This document shows, one piece after another, positions 7,618-15,668 of a DNA stretch of 64,000 nucleotides; positions within the stretch are counted from its first letter, which is position 1, and each line of letters opens with the position of its first letter. The stretch is from CAWBJP01 sp044867425. Lineage in GTDB: Bacteria; Actinomycetota; Acidimicrobiia; IMCC26256; BP-133. Below the pieces are notes generated by a model, which was not told the DNA's origin, did not search any database, and worked only from the letters and a program-made list of their open reading frames with translations. A program made the position numbers and the translations under genes. The stretch lies in the NCBI GenBank assembly GCA_044867425.1, contig JBIOUX010000167.1, forward strand, positions 1 through 64,000, written 5' to 3'.

Positions 7618-10092
7618 ATGACCGACCCGATCGCGGTGTCGGCCCCCATCGGGCAGACCGGTAAGACCCTGTCCTTCGAAACGGGGGTTCTGGCCCCCCA
7701 GGCCGACGGGGCGGTGCTCGCCCGTATCGGCGACACCACCGTCCTGGCCACCGCCGTGGCCAGCAAAGGAGTGCGGGAGGGCATCGATTTCTTCCCCCTC
7801 ACCGTCGACGTGGAAGAGCGCATGTACGCCGCCGGGAAGATCCCCGGCTCGTTCTTCCGCCGGGAGGGACGCCCCACCGAGCAGGCCGTCCTCACCTGCC
7901 GGCTGACCGACCGGCCCCTGCGGCCGTCGTTCCCCAAGGGGTTCCGCAACGAGACCCAGATCGTGGCCACCATTCTCGGAGCCGACCTGGAGAACCCCCA
8001 CGACGTGCTGTCCATCAACGCCGCCTCGGCCGCCCTCATGGTCTCGGGCATCCCCTTCGCCGGCCCCATCGGGGCCGTGCGCCTGGCCCACCACGAGGGG
8101 ACCTGGCTGGCGCACCCCACCTATCAGGAGGGCGACGCCTCCACCTTCGAGCTGGTGGTGGCCGGCCGGCGCCTCGACAACGGCGACATCGCCGTGATGA
8201 TGGTGGAGGCGGGCGGCACCGAGTCTGCCTGGGAGCTCTACCAGGCCGGCGCCCCCCTGGTCACCGAGGAGGTCATCGCCGCGGGCCTGGAGGAGGCCAA
8301 GCGCTGGATCAACGATTCCATCGAGGTCCAGCTCGAGCTGCGGGCCAAGGTGGAGGAGGCCAAGGGCCCCATCGAGCCCATGGCCTACGAGATGATGGCC
8401 GACTACCCCGAGGAGACCTTCGCGGCGGTGGAGGCGGCGGCCCGGGCTCAGGTGGCCGAGGCCCTCACCATCGCGGAGAAAGCCGAGCGCAACGCCCGCC
8501 TGGACGAGATCGGAGCGGAGCTGGTGGCCAGCCTGGCCGGCACGCCCGAGGCGCCCGGAGAGCACTCCGAGGTGGCGGTGAAGCGGGCCTTCCGCAGCCT
8601 CCAGAAGGAAGTGGTGCGCTCCCGCATCGTGACCGAGGGCATCCGGATCGACGGGCGCGCGCCCACCGACCTGCGGCCCCTGTCCGCCCAGGTGGGGCTG
8701 CTGCGCACCGCCCACGGCACCGGCCTGTTCCAGCGGGGCGAGACCCAGGTCCTGTCGGTGGCCACGCTGGGCATGCCCCGTCTGGAGCAGATGCTCGACA
8801 CCATCGGCATCGACGACTCCAAGCGCTACATGCACCACTACAACTTCCCGCCCTTCTCCACCGGGGAGACGGGCCGGGTGGGTTCCCCCCGGCGCCGGGA
8901 GATCGGCCACGGCGCCCTGGCCGAGCGGGCCCTGCTGCCGGTGGTGCCACCGGTGGGGGAGTTCCCCTACACCCTGCGGGTGGTCTCGGACGTCCTGTCC
9001 TCCAACGGGTCGACGTCGATGGCGTCGGTGTGCGGCTCGACCCTGTCGCTCATGGACGCCGGCGTTCCCATCAAGGCCCCGGTGGCCGGGATCGCCATGG
9101 GCCTGGTCTTCGCCGAGGGCAAGTACACGGCCCTGACCGACATCCTCGGCGCCGAGGACGCCTTCGGAGACATGGACTTCAAGGTGGCGGGCACGGCCGA
9201 CTTCGTCACCGCCCTCCAGCTCGACACCAAGATCGACGGCCTCCCGGCCGAGGTGCTGACCGACGCCCTGCGCCAGGCCAAGGACGCCCGCCTCAAGATC
9301 CTCGAGGTCATGGCCGAGGCCATCGCCGCCCCGAGGGAAGAGGTGGCCGAGTCGGCCCCCAAGATCATCAGCTTCCAGATTCCCCTCGACCGGGTGGGCG
9401 AGGTCATCGGGCCCAAGGGCAAGGTCATCAACGGCATCCAGCAGGAGACGGGTGCCGACGTCAACGTCGACGACGACGGCCAGGTCGGTACCGTCACCAT
9501 CGGCGGGCGCGACGGCGGGGCGGTCAACGAGGCCCGCCGGCTCATCGAGCTCATCCTCCACCCGCCGGAGGCCGACATCGGCGGCATCTACGCCGGCAAG
9601 GTGGTCAACATCACCAAGTTCGGGGCCTTCGTCAACATCCTGCCGGGCCGGGACGGGCTGTTGCACATCTCCAAGCTGGGCGGCGGCAAGCGCGTCGACC
9701 GGGTGGAGGACGTCTTGTCCCTCGGCGTGGAGGTGAGCGTGCGGGTCGACGACGTCGACCCCCAGGGCAAGGTGTCGCTGTCCCTGGCGAAGCCCCTCGA
9801 GGGCCTCGAGGGCGGCGGCGGCGACACCGGAGACGGGGGCGGCTCGGCGGACGACGGGCCCGGGGGGAACGGCGGCGGGGCGACGGTGCGCGCCCTGGAC
9901 GGCGACCGGGATCTCGTCTCCTTCGACGAGACCTGGGACCGCACGGCCAAGGACGAGTTCGGGGAACTGGGGCCGGCCGACGTGCCCGGCGTCCGCTCCC
10001 GGAGCGACGACCGCGACCGCGATCGCGACCGGGGAGGCCGGGACCGGGGTGGCCGGGGCCGGGGCGGCGACCGCCGGGGCGGGCGCCGGTAG
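7618..10092 (+). CDS. pnp: Polyribonucleotide nucleotidyltransferase (PNPase)
   Basis: An 824-residue 3'-5' phosphorolytic exoribonuclease. Visible parts: the first RNase PH domain (GKIPGSFFRREGRPTEQAVL), the linker helical domain, the second, catalytic RNase PH domain (FPPFSTGETGRVGSPRRREIGHGALAERAL and SNGSTSMASVCGSTLSLMDAGVPI), a KH domain (IGPKGKVINGIQQETGADVNVDDDG), an S1 domain (GGIYAGKVVNITKFGAFVNILPGRDGLLHISKL) and an Arg/Gly/Asp-rich tail that probably binds RNA or RNase E-type partners. ATG 7618 has AAGGAG 5 bp upstream, which rules out the longer open frame upstream. Confidence 0.97.
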   Translation: MTDPIAVSAPIGQTGKTLSFETGVLAPQADGAVLARIGDTTVLATAVASKGVREGIDFFPLTVDVEERMYAAGKIPGSFFRREGRPTEQAVLTCRLTDRPLRPSFPKGFRNETQIVATILGADLENPHDVLSINAASAALMVSGIPFAGPIGAVRLAHHEGTWLAHPTYQEGDASTFELVVAGRRLDNGDIAVMMVEAGGTESAWELYQAGAPLVTEEVIAAGLEEAKRWINDSIEVQLELRAKVEEAKGPIEPMAYEMMADYPEETFAAVEAAARAQVAEALTIAEKAERNARLDEIGAELVASLAGTPEAPGEHSEVAVKRAFRSLQKEVVRSRIVTEGIRIDGRAPTDLRPLSAQVGLLRTAHGTGLFQRGETQVLSVATLGMPRLEQMLDTIGIDDSKRYMHHYNFPPFSTGETGRVGSPRRREIGHGALAERALLPVVPPVGEFPYTLRVVSDVLSSNGSTSMASVCGSTLSLMDAGVPIKAPVAGIAMGLVFAEGKYTALTDILGAEDAFGDMDFKVAGTADFVTALQLDTKIDGLPAEVLTDALRQAKDARLKILEVMAEAIAAPREEVAESAPKIISFQIPLDRVGEVIGPKGKVINGIQQETGADVNVDDDGQVGTVTIGGRDGGAVNEARRLIELILHPPEADIGGIYAGKVVNITKFGAFVNILPGRDGLLHISKLGGGKRVDRVEDVLSLGVEVSVRVDDVDPQGKVSLSLAKPLEGLEGGGGDTGDGGGSADDGPGGNGGGATVRALDGDRDLVSFDETWDRTAKDEFGELGPADVPGVRSRSDDRDRDRDRGGRDRGGRGRGGDRRGGRR

Positions 10093-10120
10093 TGACCGGC
10101 CAGCGGATGGCGGCTCGTTG

Positions 10121-11413
10121 ATGGCCGACAACGGGGAGGCCGTTCGCCGCACCCTGCTCGAAAACGGCATCCGGGTGGTCACCGAGGCGCTGCCCGAGCT
10201 GCGCTCGGTGGCCATCGGGTTCTGGGCCGGGACGGGCTCACGCGACGAGCCCGAGGAGCTGGCCGGCGCCAGCCACTTCCTCGAACACCTGCTGTTCAAG
10301 GGGACCGAGCGGCGCAGCGCCCAGGACATCGCCGAGGCGGTGGAAGCGGTCGGAGGTGAGATGAACGCCTTCACCACCAAGGAGTACACCGCCTACTACG
10401 TCCGCATCCTGGACGAGAGCTCCGACCTCGCCCTCGACATCCTCTCCGACGTCATGTGGTCGCCCGCCTTCCGCCCCGACGAGGTCGACTGCGAGCGCCA
10501 GGTGATCCTGGACGAGATCCGGATGCACGAGGACACGCCCGACGAGCTGGTCCACTCGATCTTCGCTGAGGCGCTGTTCCCCGACCAGACCATCGGCCGG
10601 GAGGTGCTCGGCCGGGTGGAGTCGATCGAGGCCATGAGCCCGGCCCAGATCGCCGCCTTCCATGCCCGGCACTACAAGGGCGGCAACATCGTGGTGGCGG
10701 CGGCCGGCAGCCTCGACCATGACCAGATCGTGGCCGAAGTGGAGCACCGCTTCGCCGGCGAGGTGGGTGACCGCGAGCCGCGGGTCAACGCCGAGGTGCG
10801 CCCCGCCGGCGCCCGGCGGGTCCTCACCCGGCCCACCGAGCAGGCCCACCTGGTGCTGGGCATGCCCGGGCTGTCGCGCTCCGACCCCGATCGCTACGCC
10901 CTCTCCGTCCTCAACCACGTCCTCGGCGGCGGGATGTCGTCCCGGCTCTTCCAGGAGATCCGCGAGCGCCGGGGCCTGGCCTACTCGGTGTACTCCTACC
11001 GGGCCGCGTTCGAGGACACCGGCATGTTCGCCGTCTACGCCGGCACCGCCCCCTCCCGGGCCCCCGAGGTGCTCTCCATCGTCAGCGCCGAGCTCGACCG
11101 CATGGTGGCCGAGCGGGGGATGGAAGAAGGCGAGCTGGAGCGGGCCAAGGGACACTTCAAGGGCCAGCTGGCGCTGTCGCTGGAGGGCTCCTCGCCCCGC
11201 ATGGAACGGCTGGGCCGCTCCGAGCTGACCGCCGGCGAGGTGCTGGACATGGACGAGCTGGTGGCCCGGATCGACGCTGTCAGCCCCGAGGACGTGGCCC
11301 GGGTCATCGAGCGGGTGATCGACGGTGCGCCCCGGGTGCTGGCCGCGGTGGGCCCCATCGAGGAGTCCGATCTCGAGCCCCACGCCGGCGAGGCCGAGAT
11401 CCTGGTGGTCTGA
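10121..11413 (+). CDS. M16 family zinc metallopeptidase (processing-peptidase type)
   Basis: A 430-residue M16B peptidase of the type often encoded after pnp in actinobacteria and firmicutes. The inverted zinc motif HFLEHLLFKGT (HxxEH) is near residue 50, with the third ligand Glu about 75 residues on (CERQVILDEIRMHEDTP). The C-terminal half has the usual R/Y substrate-binding block (FQEIRERRGLAYSVYSYRAAFEDTGMF). No signal peptide is evident, so it probably acts in the cytoplasm on peptides. It follows pnp by 28 bp and abuts the next gene. Confidence 0.93.
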   Translation: MADNGEAVRRTLLENGIRVVTEALPELRSVAIGFWAGTGSRDEPEELAGASHFLEHLLFKGTERRSAQDIAEAVEAVGGEMNAFTTKEYTAYYVRILDESSDLALDILSDVMWSPAFRPDEVDCERQVILDEIRMHEDTPDELVHSIFAEALFPDQTIGREVLGRVESIEAMSPAQIAAFHARHYKGGNIVVAAAGSLDHDQIVAEVEHRFAGEVGDREPRVNAEVRPAGARRVLTRPTEQAHLVLGMPGLSRSDPDRYALSVLNHVLGGGMSSRLFQEIRERRGLAYSVYSYRAAFEDTGMFAVYAGTAPSRAPEVLSIVSAELDRMVAERGMEEGELERAKGHFKGQLALSLEGSSPRMERLGRSELTAGEVLDMDELVARIDAVSPEDVARVIERVIDGAPRVLAAVGPIEESDLEPHAGEAEILVV

Positions 11414-11415
11414 CG

Positions 11416-12093
11416 GTGGGGTACGGGGCGATCTACGCCGAGACCCGGGAACGGGTGGCGGAGCTGGTGCGGTCCCTGTCCCCCGATGAGCTCGCCGACC
11501 CGGTGCCGGCCACGCCGGCGTGGAGTCCCCGGGACATCGTCGGGCATCTGGCCGGCGTGGCCTTCGATGCCGTCACCGGCAACATCGAAGGATTGGGGAC
11601 CGACCCCTGGACCGCCGTCCAGGTCGACGCCCGCCGGGAGATGTCACTGGACGAGGTGCTGGCCGAGTGGGCCGGCCACTCCAAGATCATGGAACCGATC
11701 CTCGACACCGCCCCGCCGCCCGTCCTGCGGATGGTGGCCGACTGCTACCTGCACGAGCAGGACATCCGAGGCGGGACGGGGCGTCCAGGCGCCCGGGACG
11801 CCGCTGCTCTGGATGTCTCCCTCGGAATCGTGCTCTTCGGGTTGGGGAACCGTCTCGCCGCCGCCGGTCTCCCCGGCCTGCGCTTCCGGGCGGGGGAGCG
11901 GGAGTGGATCGCCGGGTCCTCGGAGCCGGGGGCGACGGTGACGGCGCCGGACGACTTCGAGCTGTTGCGCTGCCTGTACTCCCGCCGGAGCTGGGCCCAG
12001 GTGGCGGCCTTGCGCTGGGAGGGCGACGACGCCTCTCGCTACCGGGACACGTTCGGCCGTTTCCCCTTCGCCGAGGCGGACATCGTCGAGTGA
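11416..12093 (+). CDS. Maleylpyruvate-isomerase/DinB-like (mycothiol-dependent family) protein
   Basis: A 225-residue protein matching the actinobacterial TIGR03083/MDMPI_N type: a four-helix DinB-like bundle with the metal-binding first helix (TPAWSPRDIVGHLAGVAFD, His as ligand) and a second His in the DCYLHEQDIR block. The C-terminal SCP2-like part reads ATVTAPDDFELLRCLYSRRSWAQV. Known members use mycothiol as cofactor, but most, including this one, have no assigned substrate. The GTG start is 2 bp after the peptidase stop; the stop overlaps the dapB start (GTGA). Confidence 0.8.
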   Translation: MGYGAIYAETRERVAELVRSLSPDELADPVPATPAWSPRDIVGHLAGVAFDAVTGNIEGLGTDPWTAVQVDARREMSLDEVLAEWAGHSKIMEPILDTAPPPVLRMVADCYLHEQDIRGGTGRPGARDAAALDVSLGIVLFGLGNRLAAAGLPGLRFRAGEREWIAGSSEPGATVTAPDDFELLRCLYSRRSWAQVAALRWEGDDASRYRDTFGRFPFAEADIVE

Positions 12094-12860
12094 TCAAGGT
12101 AGGCGTGTTCGGTGCCGGCGGGCGCATGGGGGCCGCCGTGTGCCACGCGGTCAACGGGGCGGCCGACCTGGAGCTGGTGGCGGCCGTCGACCCCCCATGC
12201 GCCGGCCGGACGGTCGAGGGGTTCACCATCGCCGATTCGCCCGAGGCCCTGGCCGCCGCCGGCGCCGAAGTGGCGGTCGACTTCACCCACGCCGCCGCCG
12301 CCCGGGAGAACCTCCGCTGGTGTGCAACCCAGGGCGTTCACGCCGTGGTCGGCACCACCGGGCTGTCCGTGGAGGACCTGGCTGAGCTGGGGGAGCTGTT
12401 CGGCACCGGGGCCGCCAACGCCGTGGTCGCCCCCAACTTCGCCATCGGCGCCGTGCTCATGATGCGCCTGGCGGCGCTGGCGGCGCCCTGGATGGACAGC
12501 GTCGAGATCATCGAGCTGCACCACGACAACAAAGTCGACGCCCCCTCGGGCACCGCCCTGCTCACCGCCGCCCGGCTGGCCGAAGCCAAGGACGAGTGGG
12601 GCGCCGACCCAACCAAGACGGTTGTGCTGGACGGAGCCCGGGGCGGGGCCGGACCGGCCGGGATCCGAGTCCACTCCGTGCGGCTCCGGGGATTGGTCGC
12701 CCACCAGGAGGTGCTCTTCGGCACCACCGGCCAGTCGCTCTCGATCCGCCACGACTCCTACGACCGGACCTCGTTCATGCCGGGCGTGCTGCTGGCCGTC
12801 CGCCAGGTGGCGGACCGCCCCGGACTCACCGTGGGCCTCGACTCACTGCTCGGGATCTAG
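12090..12860 (+). CDS. dapB: 4-hydroxy-tetrahydrodipicolinate reductase
   Basis: A 256-residue NAD(P)H-dependent enzyme of the diaminopimelate/lysine pathway. The dinucleotide-binding motif VGVFGAGGRMG is at the N-terminus. VDFTHAAAARENLRW, VVGTTGLS and APNFAIGAVLM follow, and the signature ELHHDNKVDAPSGTAL carries the catalytic His and Lys. The GTG start overlaps the stop of the upstream gene. Other dap genes (dapF, dapC, dapD, dapE) lie around 41.6-47.1 kb. The stop TAG shares the bases CTAG with the stop of the convergent S4 gene. Confidence 0.96.
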   Translation: MIKVGVFGAGGRMGAAVCHAVNGAADLELVAAVDPPCAGRTVEGFTIADSPEALAAAGAEVAVDFTHAAAARENLRWCATQGVHAVVGTTGLSVEDLAELGELFGTGAANAVVAPNFAIGAVLMMRLAALAAPWMDSVEIIELHHDNKVDAPSGTALLTAARLAEAKDEWGADPTKTVVLDGARGGAGPAGIRVHSVRLRGLVAHQEVLFGTTGQSLSIRHDSYDRTSFMPGVLLAVRQVADRPGLTVGLDSLLGI

Positions 12861-13234
12861 TCGAAGTCCGACGCCCGGAAGCGGTCGAGCCGGCGGCGGT
12901 CCCGTTTCGTCGGCCGGCCGGCGCCGGGTTCCCGGGCGAAGACGGAGAACGTCTCCTCCTTGGGTGGCAGCGGTGGGCTGTGGTCGACCAGGCACTCGGC
13001 GGCGACGGGCGCGCCGACCCGCTTGTCGATGACCCGCACCACCTCGAGGATTCGGTCGCGGTGGTGGAGCCGGGTCTCGACCCGGTCACCGATCCGCACC
13101 GCGGTGGCGGGCTTGGCCGTGGCCCCGTTGACCTTCACGTGCCCGCCGGTACAGGCCTCGGTGGCGGCCGACCGGGTCTTGTAGAGCCGGACGGCCCACA
13201 GCCAGCGGTCGACTCTCGTCGCCACTGTGCTCAT
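12857..13234 (-). CDS. S4-domain RNA-binding protein (Hsp15-like)
   Basis: A 125-residue S4-domain protein of the HslR/Hsp15 type, which in E. coli binds stalled 50S subunits carrying peptidyl-tRNA. The S4 motif is at the N-terminus: RVDRWLWAVRLYKTRSAATEACTGGHVKVNGATAKPATAVRIGDRV. The C-terminus is basic (RPTKRDRRRLDRFRASDFD), as in the family. Its ATG overlaps the stop of the upstream ligase gene (ATGA on this strand), so the two are translationally coupled. Confidence 0.88.
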   Translation of the reverse strand: MSTVATRVDRWLWAVRLYKTRSAATEACTGGHVKVNGATAKPATAVRIGDRVETRLHHRDRILEVVRVIDKRVGAPVAAECLVDHSPPLPPKEETFSVFAREPGAGRPTKRDRRRLDRFRASDFD

Positions 13235-14355
13235 GGCTCTTCGCCTGGCGGCTCATCGCGGTGCGACTGGGGGCCCCTGCCCCAGTCGCCGGCGCCGAAG
13301 AGGCGGGCCAGCTCGGCCGGGGCCACCTCTTCCAGCTGGGAGTAGGTGCAGGACGCCGGCTCGCGGTCGTCCCGGAAGCGGACGAACTGACCGGCGTGGC
13401 GGAACCGGTCCCCCTGGAGGTGGTCGTAGCGCACCTCTACGACCAGCTCGGGGCGGAGCGGCTCCCAGCTCAGGTCCCGACCGGCGTTCCAGCGGCTCTG
13501 GCCACCGGGCATGCGGGTGCCGGACTCTGTCGCCTCGGCCCAGGCGCGCCAGGGGTGGCCGTCGAGGGCGTTGTCCCGGTAGGGGGCGAGGACCTCCACC
13601 AGGGCCTTGCGCTGGGCCATGGGGAAGGCGCCGGCCACGCCTACGTGGTGCAGGTCTCCGCCGTCGTCATAGAGGCCGAGGAGCAGCGAGCCGATGACCG
13701 GCCCGCTCTTGTGCCAGCGGAAACCCCCCACCACGCAGTCCGCCGTCCGCTCGTGCTTGACCTTGAGCATGACCCGCTCGTCCTCCCGGTACGGGAGATC
13801 GACGGGTTTGGCCACCACGCCGTCGAGGCCGGCGCCCTCGAAGGCGGCGAACCACTCGGCGGCCACGTCGCGATCGGTCGTCACCGGCGTCAGGAACAGC
13901 GGCGGGCGGGCGCCGGCCAGCACCTCCTCCAGCCGCCGCCGGCGCTCGGACTGCGGGGCGTTGCGGAGATCCTCGTCACCCACCGCCAGGATGTCGAAGG
14001 CGACGAAGGAGGCGGGTGTCTGCTCGGCCAGGAGGCGCACCCGGGACTCGGCCGGGTGGATCCGCTGGAGGAGGGCGTCGAATTCGAGCCGGCCCGACGG
14101 CCCGGCGATGACCACCTCGCCGTCGAGGACGCACTTCTCCGGCAGCTGGTCCCGCATGGGGTCGAGCAGCTCGGGGAAGTACCGGGTGATGGGCCGCTCG
14201 TTGCGGCTGCCGAGCTCGACCTCGGCCCCGTCCCGGAAGACGATGCAGCGGAAGCCGTCCCACTTGGGCTCGAACAGCATCCCCTCGCCCGCGGGCAGCT
14301 CCCGGGTCAGCTTGGCCAACATGGGCGCCACGGGGGGCATCACCGGCAGGTCCAC
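13231..14355 (-). CDS. ligC: ATP-dependent DNA ligase, LigC-like
   Basis: A 374-residue ATP-dependent DNA ligase resembling mycobacterial LigC, usually linked to NHEJ or excision-repair back-up rather than replication. The nucleotidyl-Lys motif I is FEPKWDGFRC near residue 35; later motifs are LGSRNERPITRYFPELL, LDGEVVI, FDALLQRIHPA, LDGVVAKPVDLPY and MLKVKHERTADCVV, followed by the OB-fold domain. No polymerase or phosphoesterase domain is attached. The GTG at 14355 gives the N-terminus VDLPVMPPVAPML; an ATG 15 bp downstream is the alternative. Its last about 17 codons come from the 57-bp repeat, so the natural C-terminus was modified. Confidence 0.9.
   Translation of the reverse strand: MDLPVMPPVAPMLAKLTRELPAGEGMLFEPKWDGFRCIVFRDGAEVELGSRNERPITRYFPELLDPMRDQLPEKCVLDGEVVIAGPSGRLEFDALLQRIHPAESRVRLLAEQTPASFVAFDILAVGDEDLRNAPQSERRRRLEEVLAGARPPLFLTPVTTDRDVAAEWFAAFEGAGLDGVVAKPVDLPYREDERVMLKVKHERTADCVVGGFRWHKSGPVIGSLLLGLYDDGGDLHHVGVAGAFPMAQRKALVEVLAPYRDNALDGHPWRAWAEATESGTRMPGGQSRWNAGRDLSWEPLRPELVVEVRYDHLQGDRFRHAGQFVRFRDDREPASCTYSQLEEVAPAELARLFGAGDWGRGPQSHRDEPPGEEP
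13233..13289 (+). repeat. 57-bp dispersed element, copy 1 of 4
   Basis: Direct repeat GGCTCTTCGC / GGCTCATCGC (5 bp apart), then three variable bases ending in T, then a hairpin with arms GCGACTGGGG and CCCCAGTCGC and a 7-nt loop. This copy forms the last codons of the minus-strand ligase gene and overlaps its stop. Other copies are at 33659, 45966 and 50115, all in the same orientation. Confidence 0.9.
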
Positions 14356-14376
14356 GGAACTCGAGTCTGCCAGGGT

Positions 14377-14382
14377 TAGCGT
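14377..14382 (+). promoter_or_regulatory. Probable -10 (TAGCGT) for leaderless tetR gene
   Basis: TAGCGT ends 7 bp before the GTG at 14390. The same TANNNT-to-start spacing recurs in front of at least six other genes here. Confidence 0.4.
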
Positions 14383-14389
14383 CTGGGCC

Positions 14390-14965
14390 GTGACCGATGT
14401 GCGGGACCGGGTGATGGAAGGGGCCCTGACCTGCATTGGCCGCTACGGGATGGCCAAGACCACGGTCGACGACGTCGCCCGCGCCTCGGGCGTCTCCCGG
14501 GCCACCATCTACCGGTACTTCCCCGGCGGGCGGGACCAGGTGGTGGCCGACGTGGTGGCCTGGGAGGTCGGCCGCTTCTTCCGCCGTCTGGGCGAGGCGG
14601 TGAGGGCCTACCCCGACCTGCCCTCCCTGGTGGAAGAGGCGCTGCGCTTCGCCCACCGGGCGGTGGCCGAGCACGAGGTGCTGCAACGGGTGCTGGCCAC
14701 CGAACCCCAGCGGCTCCTCCCCGTGCTCACCGTCTCGTCGGATCGCATCCTGCCCCTGGTGGCGGGGTTTCTGGTGCCCTACCTGGAACGGGAGCGGGCC
14801 GCCGGCCGCCTGCGGCCGGGCGTCGAGGTGGAGCGGGCGGCCGACTTCCTGGCCCGCATGCTGCTGTCGTGGATCAGTGCTCCAGGTGCCTGGGATCTCC
14901 AGGATCGGGAGCAGACCGCCGCCCTCGTGCGCGGCCAGCTCCTCGCCGGCATCCTCAAGCCGTAA
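14390..14965 (+). CDS. TetR family transcriptional regulator (first)
   Basis: A 191-residue regulator. The N-terminal helix-turn-helix is clear: RVMEGALTCIGRYGMAKTTVDDVARASGVSRATIYRYFPGGRDQV. The C-terminal ligand-binding part is of unknown specificity. It is divergent from ligC with 34 bp between the starts. GTG 14390 is taken as the start; GTG 14399 is also possible. It shares the HTH style and length with the second TetR at 15669, so the two may be paralogues. Confidence 0.88.
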   Translation: MTDVRDRVMEGALTCIGRYGMAKTTVDDVARASGVSRATIYRYFPGGRDQVVADVVAWEVGRFFRRLGEAVRAYPDLPSLVEEALRFAHRAVAEHEVLQRVLATEPQRLLPVLTVSSDRILPLVAGFLVPYLERERAAGRLRPGVEVERAADFLARMLLSWISAPGAWDLQDREQTAALVRGQLLAGILKP

Positions 14966-14984
14966 ACGCAGCGAGGGAGGGAGG

Positions 14985-15045
14985 GTGAGGGTGATCCCGG
15001 CGGAGGACGTGGGGTTGTCCGAGCCGGGATGCATCCCTCACCCGA
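14985..15045. terminator. Long imperfect hairpin between convergent genes
   Basis: The arms GGGTGAGGG...ATCCCGG and CCGGGAT...CCCTCACCC pair over about 16 bp with a small bulge. It lies between the convergent stops of the TetR gene (14965) and the RTX-like gene (15065), fitting a bidirectional terminator. There is no strong T-tract. Confidence 0.55.
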
Positions 15046-15064
15046 CCGACCGGGCTGGAGCCAG

Positions 15065-15496
15065 CTAGCGGCGCACGTAGCAGCCGATGAGGACGGTGTC
15101 GCCCTCCACGTCCCGCAACGTGTCCTCGGAGTCGTCGCTGCGAGCCCGGTCCTGGCCGTCGCCTCCGTAGATGGCGTCCGGGTCGTTGTTCTCGGCGCAG
15201 AAGACGTCGTCGCCGTCGCCGCCGAAGAGCCGGGTGTTGCCGTGCTTGTCCGCCCTGAGCAGATCGTTGCCGCCCAGGCCGCAACCGATACCGCCCTCGG
15301 GGACGAAGAGGACGTCGTCGGCATCGGTGCCCACCACCTGCTCGCGCGAGTCGTCCCGGTGCCCCGGACACTTCGCCGTCACGTCGTGCTTCGGATCGTC
15401 CTTGGTCCCATCCTTGGGGTCCTGCTGGGCGCCCAGGGCGGGCACGCTCGTGACCATCACCAGCGCGCCGGCCAGGAAGATGCCTCTCCGGCTCAT
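15065..15496 (-). CDS. Secreted calcium-binding RTX-like protein
   Basis: A 143-residue exported protein with a signal peptide (MSRRGIFLAGALVMVTSVPALGAQ). Four degenerate hemolysin-type nonapeptide units are visible: GTDADDVLF, GLGGNDLLR, GGDGDDVFC and GGDGQDRAR. These should form a small Ca2+-binding beta-roll. Four cysteines (KCPGH, GCGLG, FCAEN, GCYVRR) could form disulfides. A GGAGG site precedes the ATG, and a palindromic repeat copy (15511) lies just upstream. No toxin domain is present; the function is unknown. Confidence 0.78.
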   Translation of the reverse strand: MSRRGIFLAGALVMVTSVPALGAQQDPKDGTKDDPKHDVTAKCPGHRDDSREQVVGTDADDVLFVPEGGIGCGLGGNDLLRADKHGNTRLFGGDGDDVFCAENNDPDAIYGGDGQDRARSDDSEDTLRDVEGDTVLIGCYVRR

Positions 15497-15510
15497 CTCC
15501 GCCTCCTTTC

Positions 15511-15532
15511 CGGGGACACCCGCTCCCCGGGG
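15511..15532 (-). repeat. Dispersed small palindromic repeat, copy b
   Basis: A CGGGG-ACA-CCCG core plus CTCCCCGGGG, placed just upstream of the ribosome-binding site of the RTX-like gene. Confidence 0.5.
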
Positions 15533-15534
15533 CC

Positions 15535-15560
15535 CTCTGTTAACAGAGTTATCTCTGTTA
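15535..15560. promoter_or_regulatory. Three half-site operator (CTCTGTTA/TAACAGAG)
   Basis: The perfect 14-bp palindrome CTCTGTTAACAGAG (15535-15548) is followed 4 bp later by a third half-site CTCTGTTA (15553-15560). It lies in the divergent region between the RTX-like gene and the second tetR, and it is AT-rich against the background. It is the best candidate binding site for that TetR protein. Confidence 0.6.
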
Positions 15561-15632
15561 TAGACGTGACTAGAGGTGTCTGCAAGGCGGGGCAGTCAGC
15601 ACTTCGTCAGGTTCGTGTCTCTCCCGGCTCCC

Positions 15633-15662
15633 TTGACGATGAGACAAAATTCTTCTTATCAT
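15633..15662 (+). promoter_or_regulatory. Promoter TTGACG-N18-TATCAT, leaderless tetR
   Basis: The -35 TTGACG (15633-15638) and -10 TATCAT (15657-15662) place the transcription start at about the A of the ATG at 15669, so the mRNA is probably leaderless. Confidence 0.6.
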
Positions 15663-15668
15663 CTCAGC

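Noticed and set aside
7414..10389. A 991-codon open frame antisense to pnp
   Set aside because: Its protein is low-complexity (Gly/His/Asp/Val-rich) and resembles no family; pnp on the other strand is unmistakable. Long antisense frames are expected at this G+C content.
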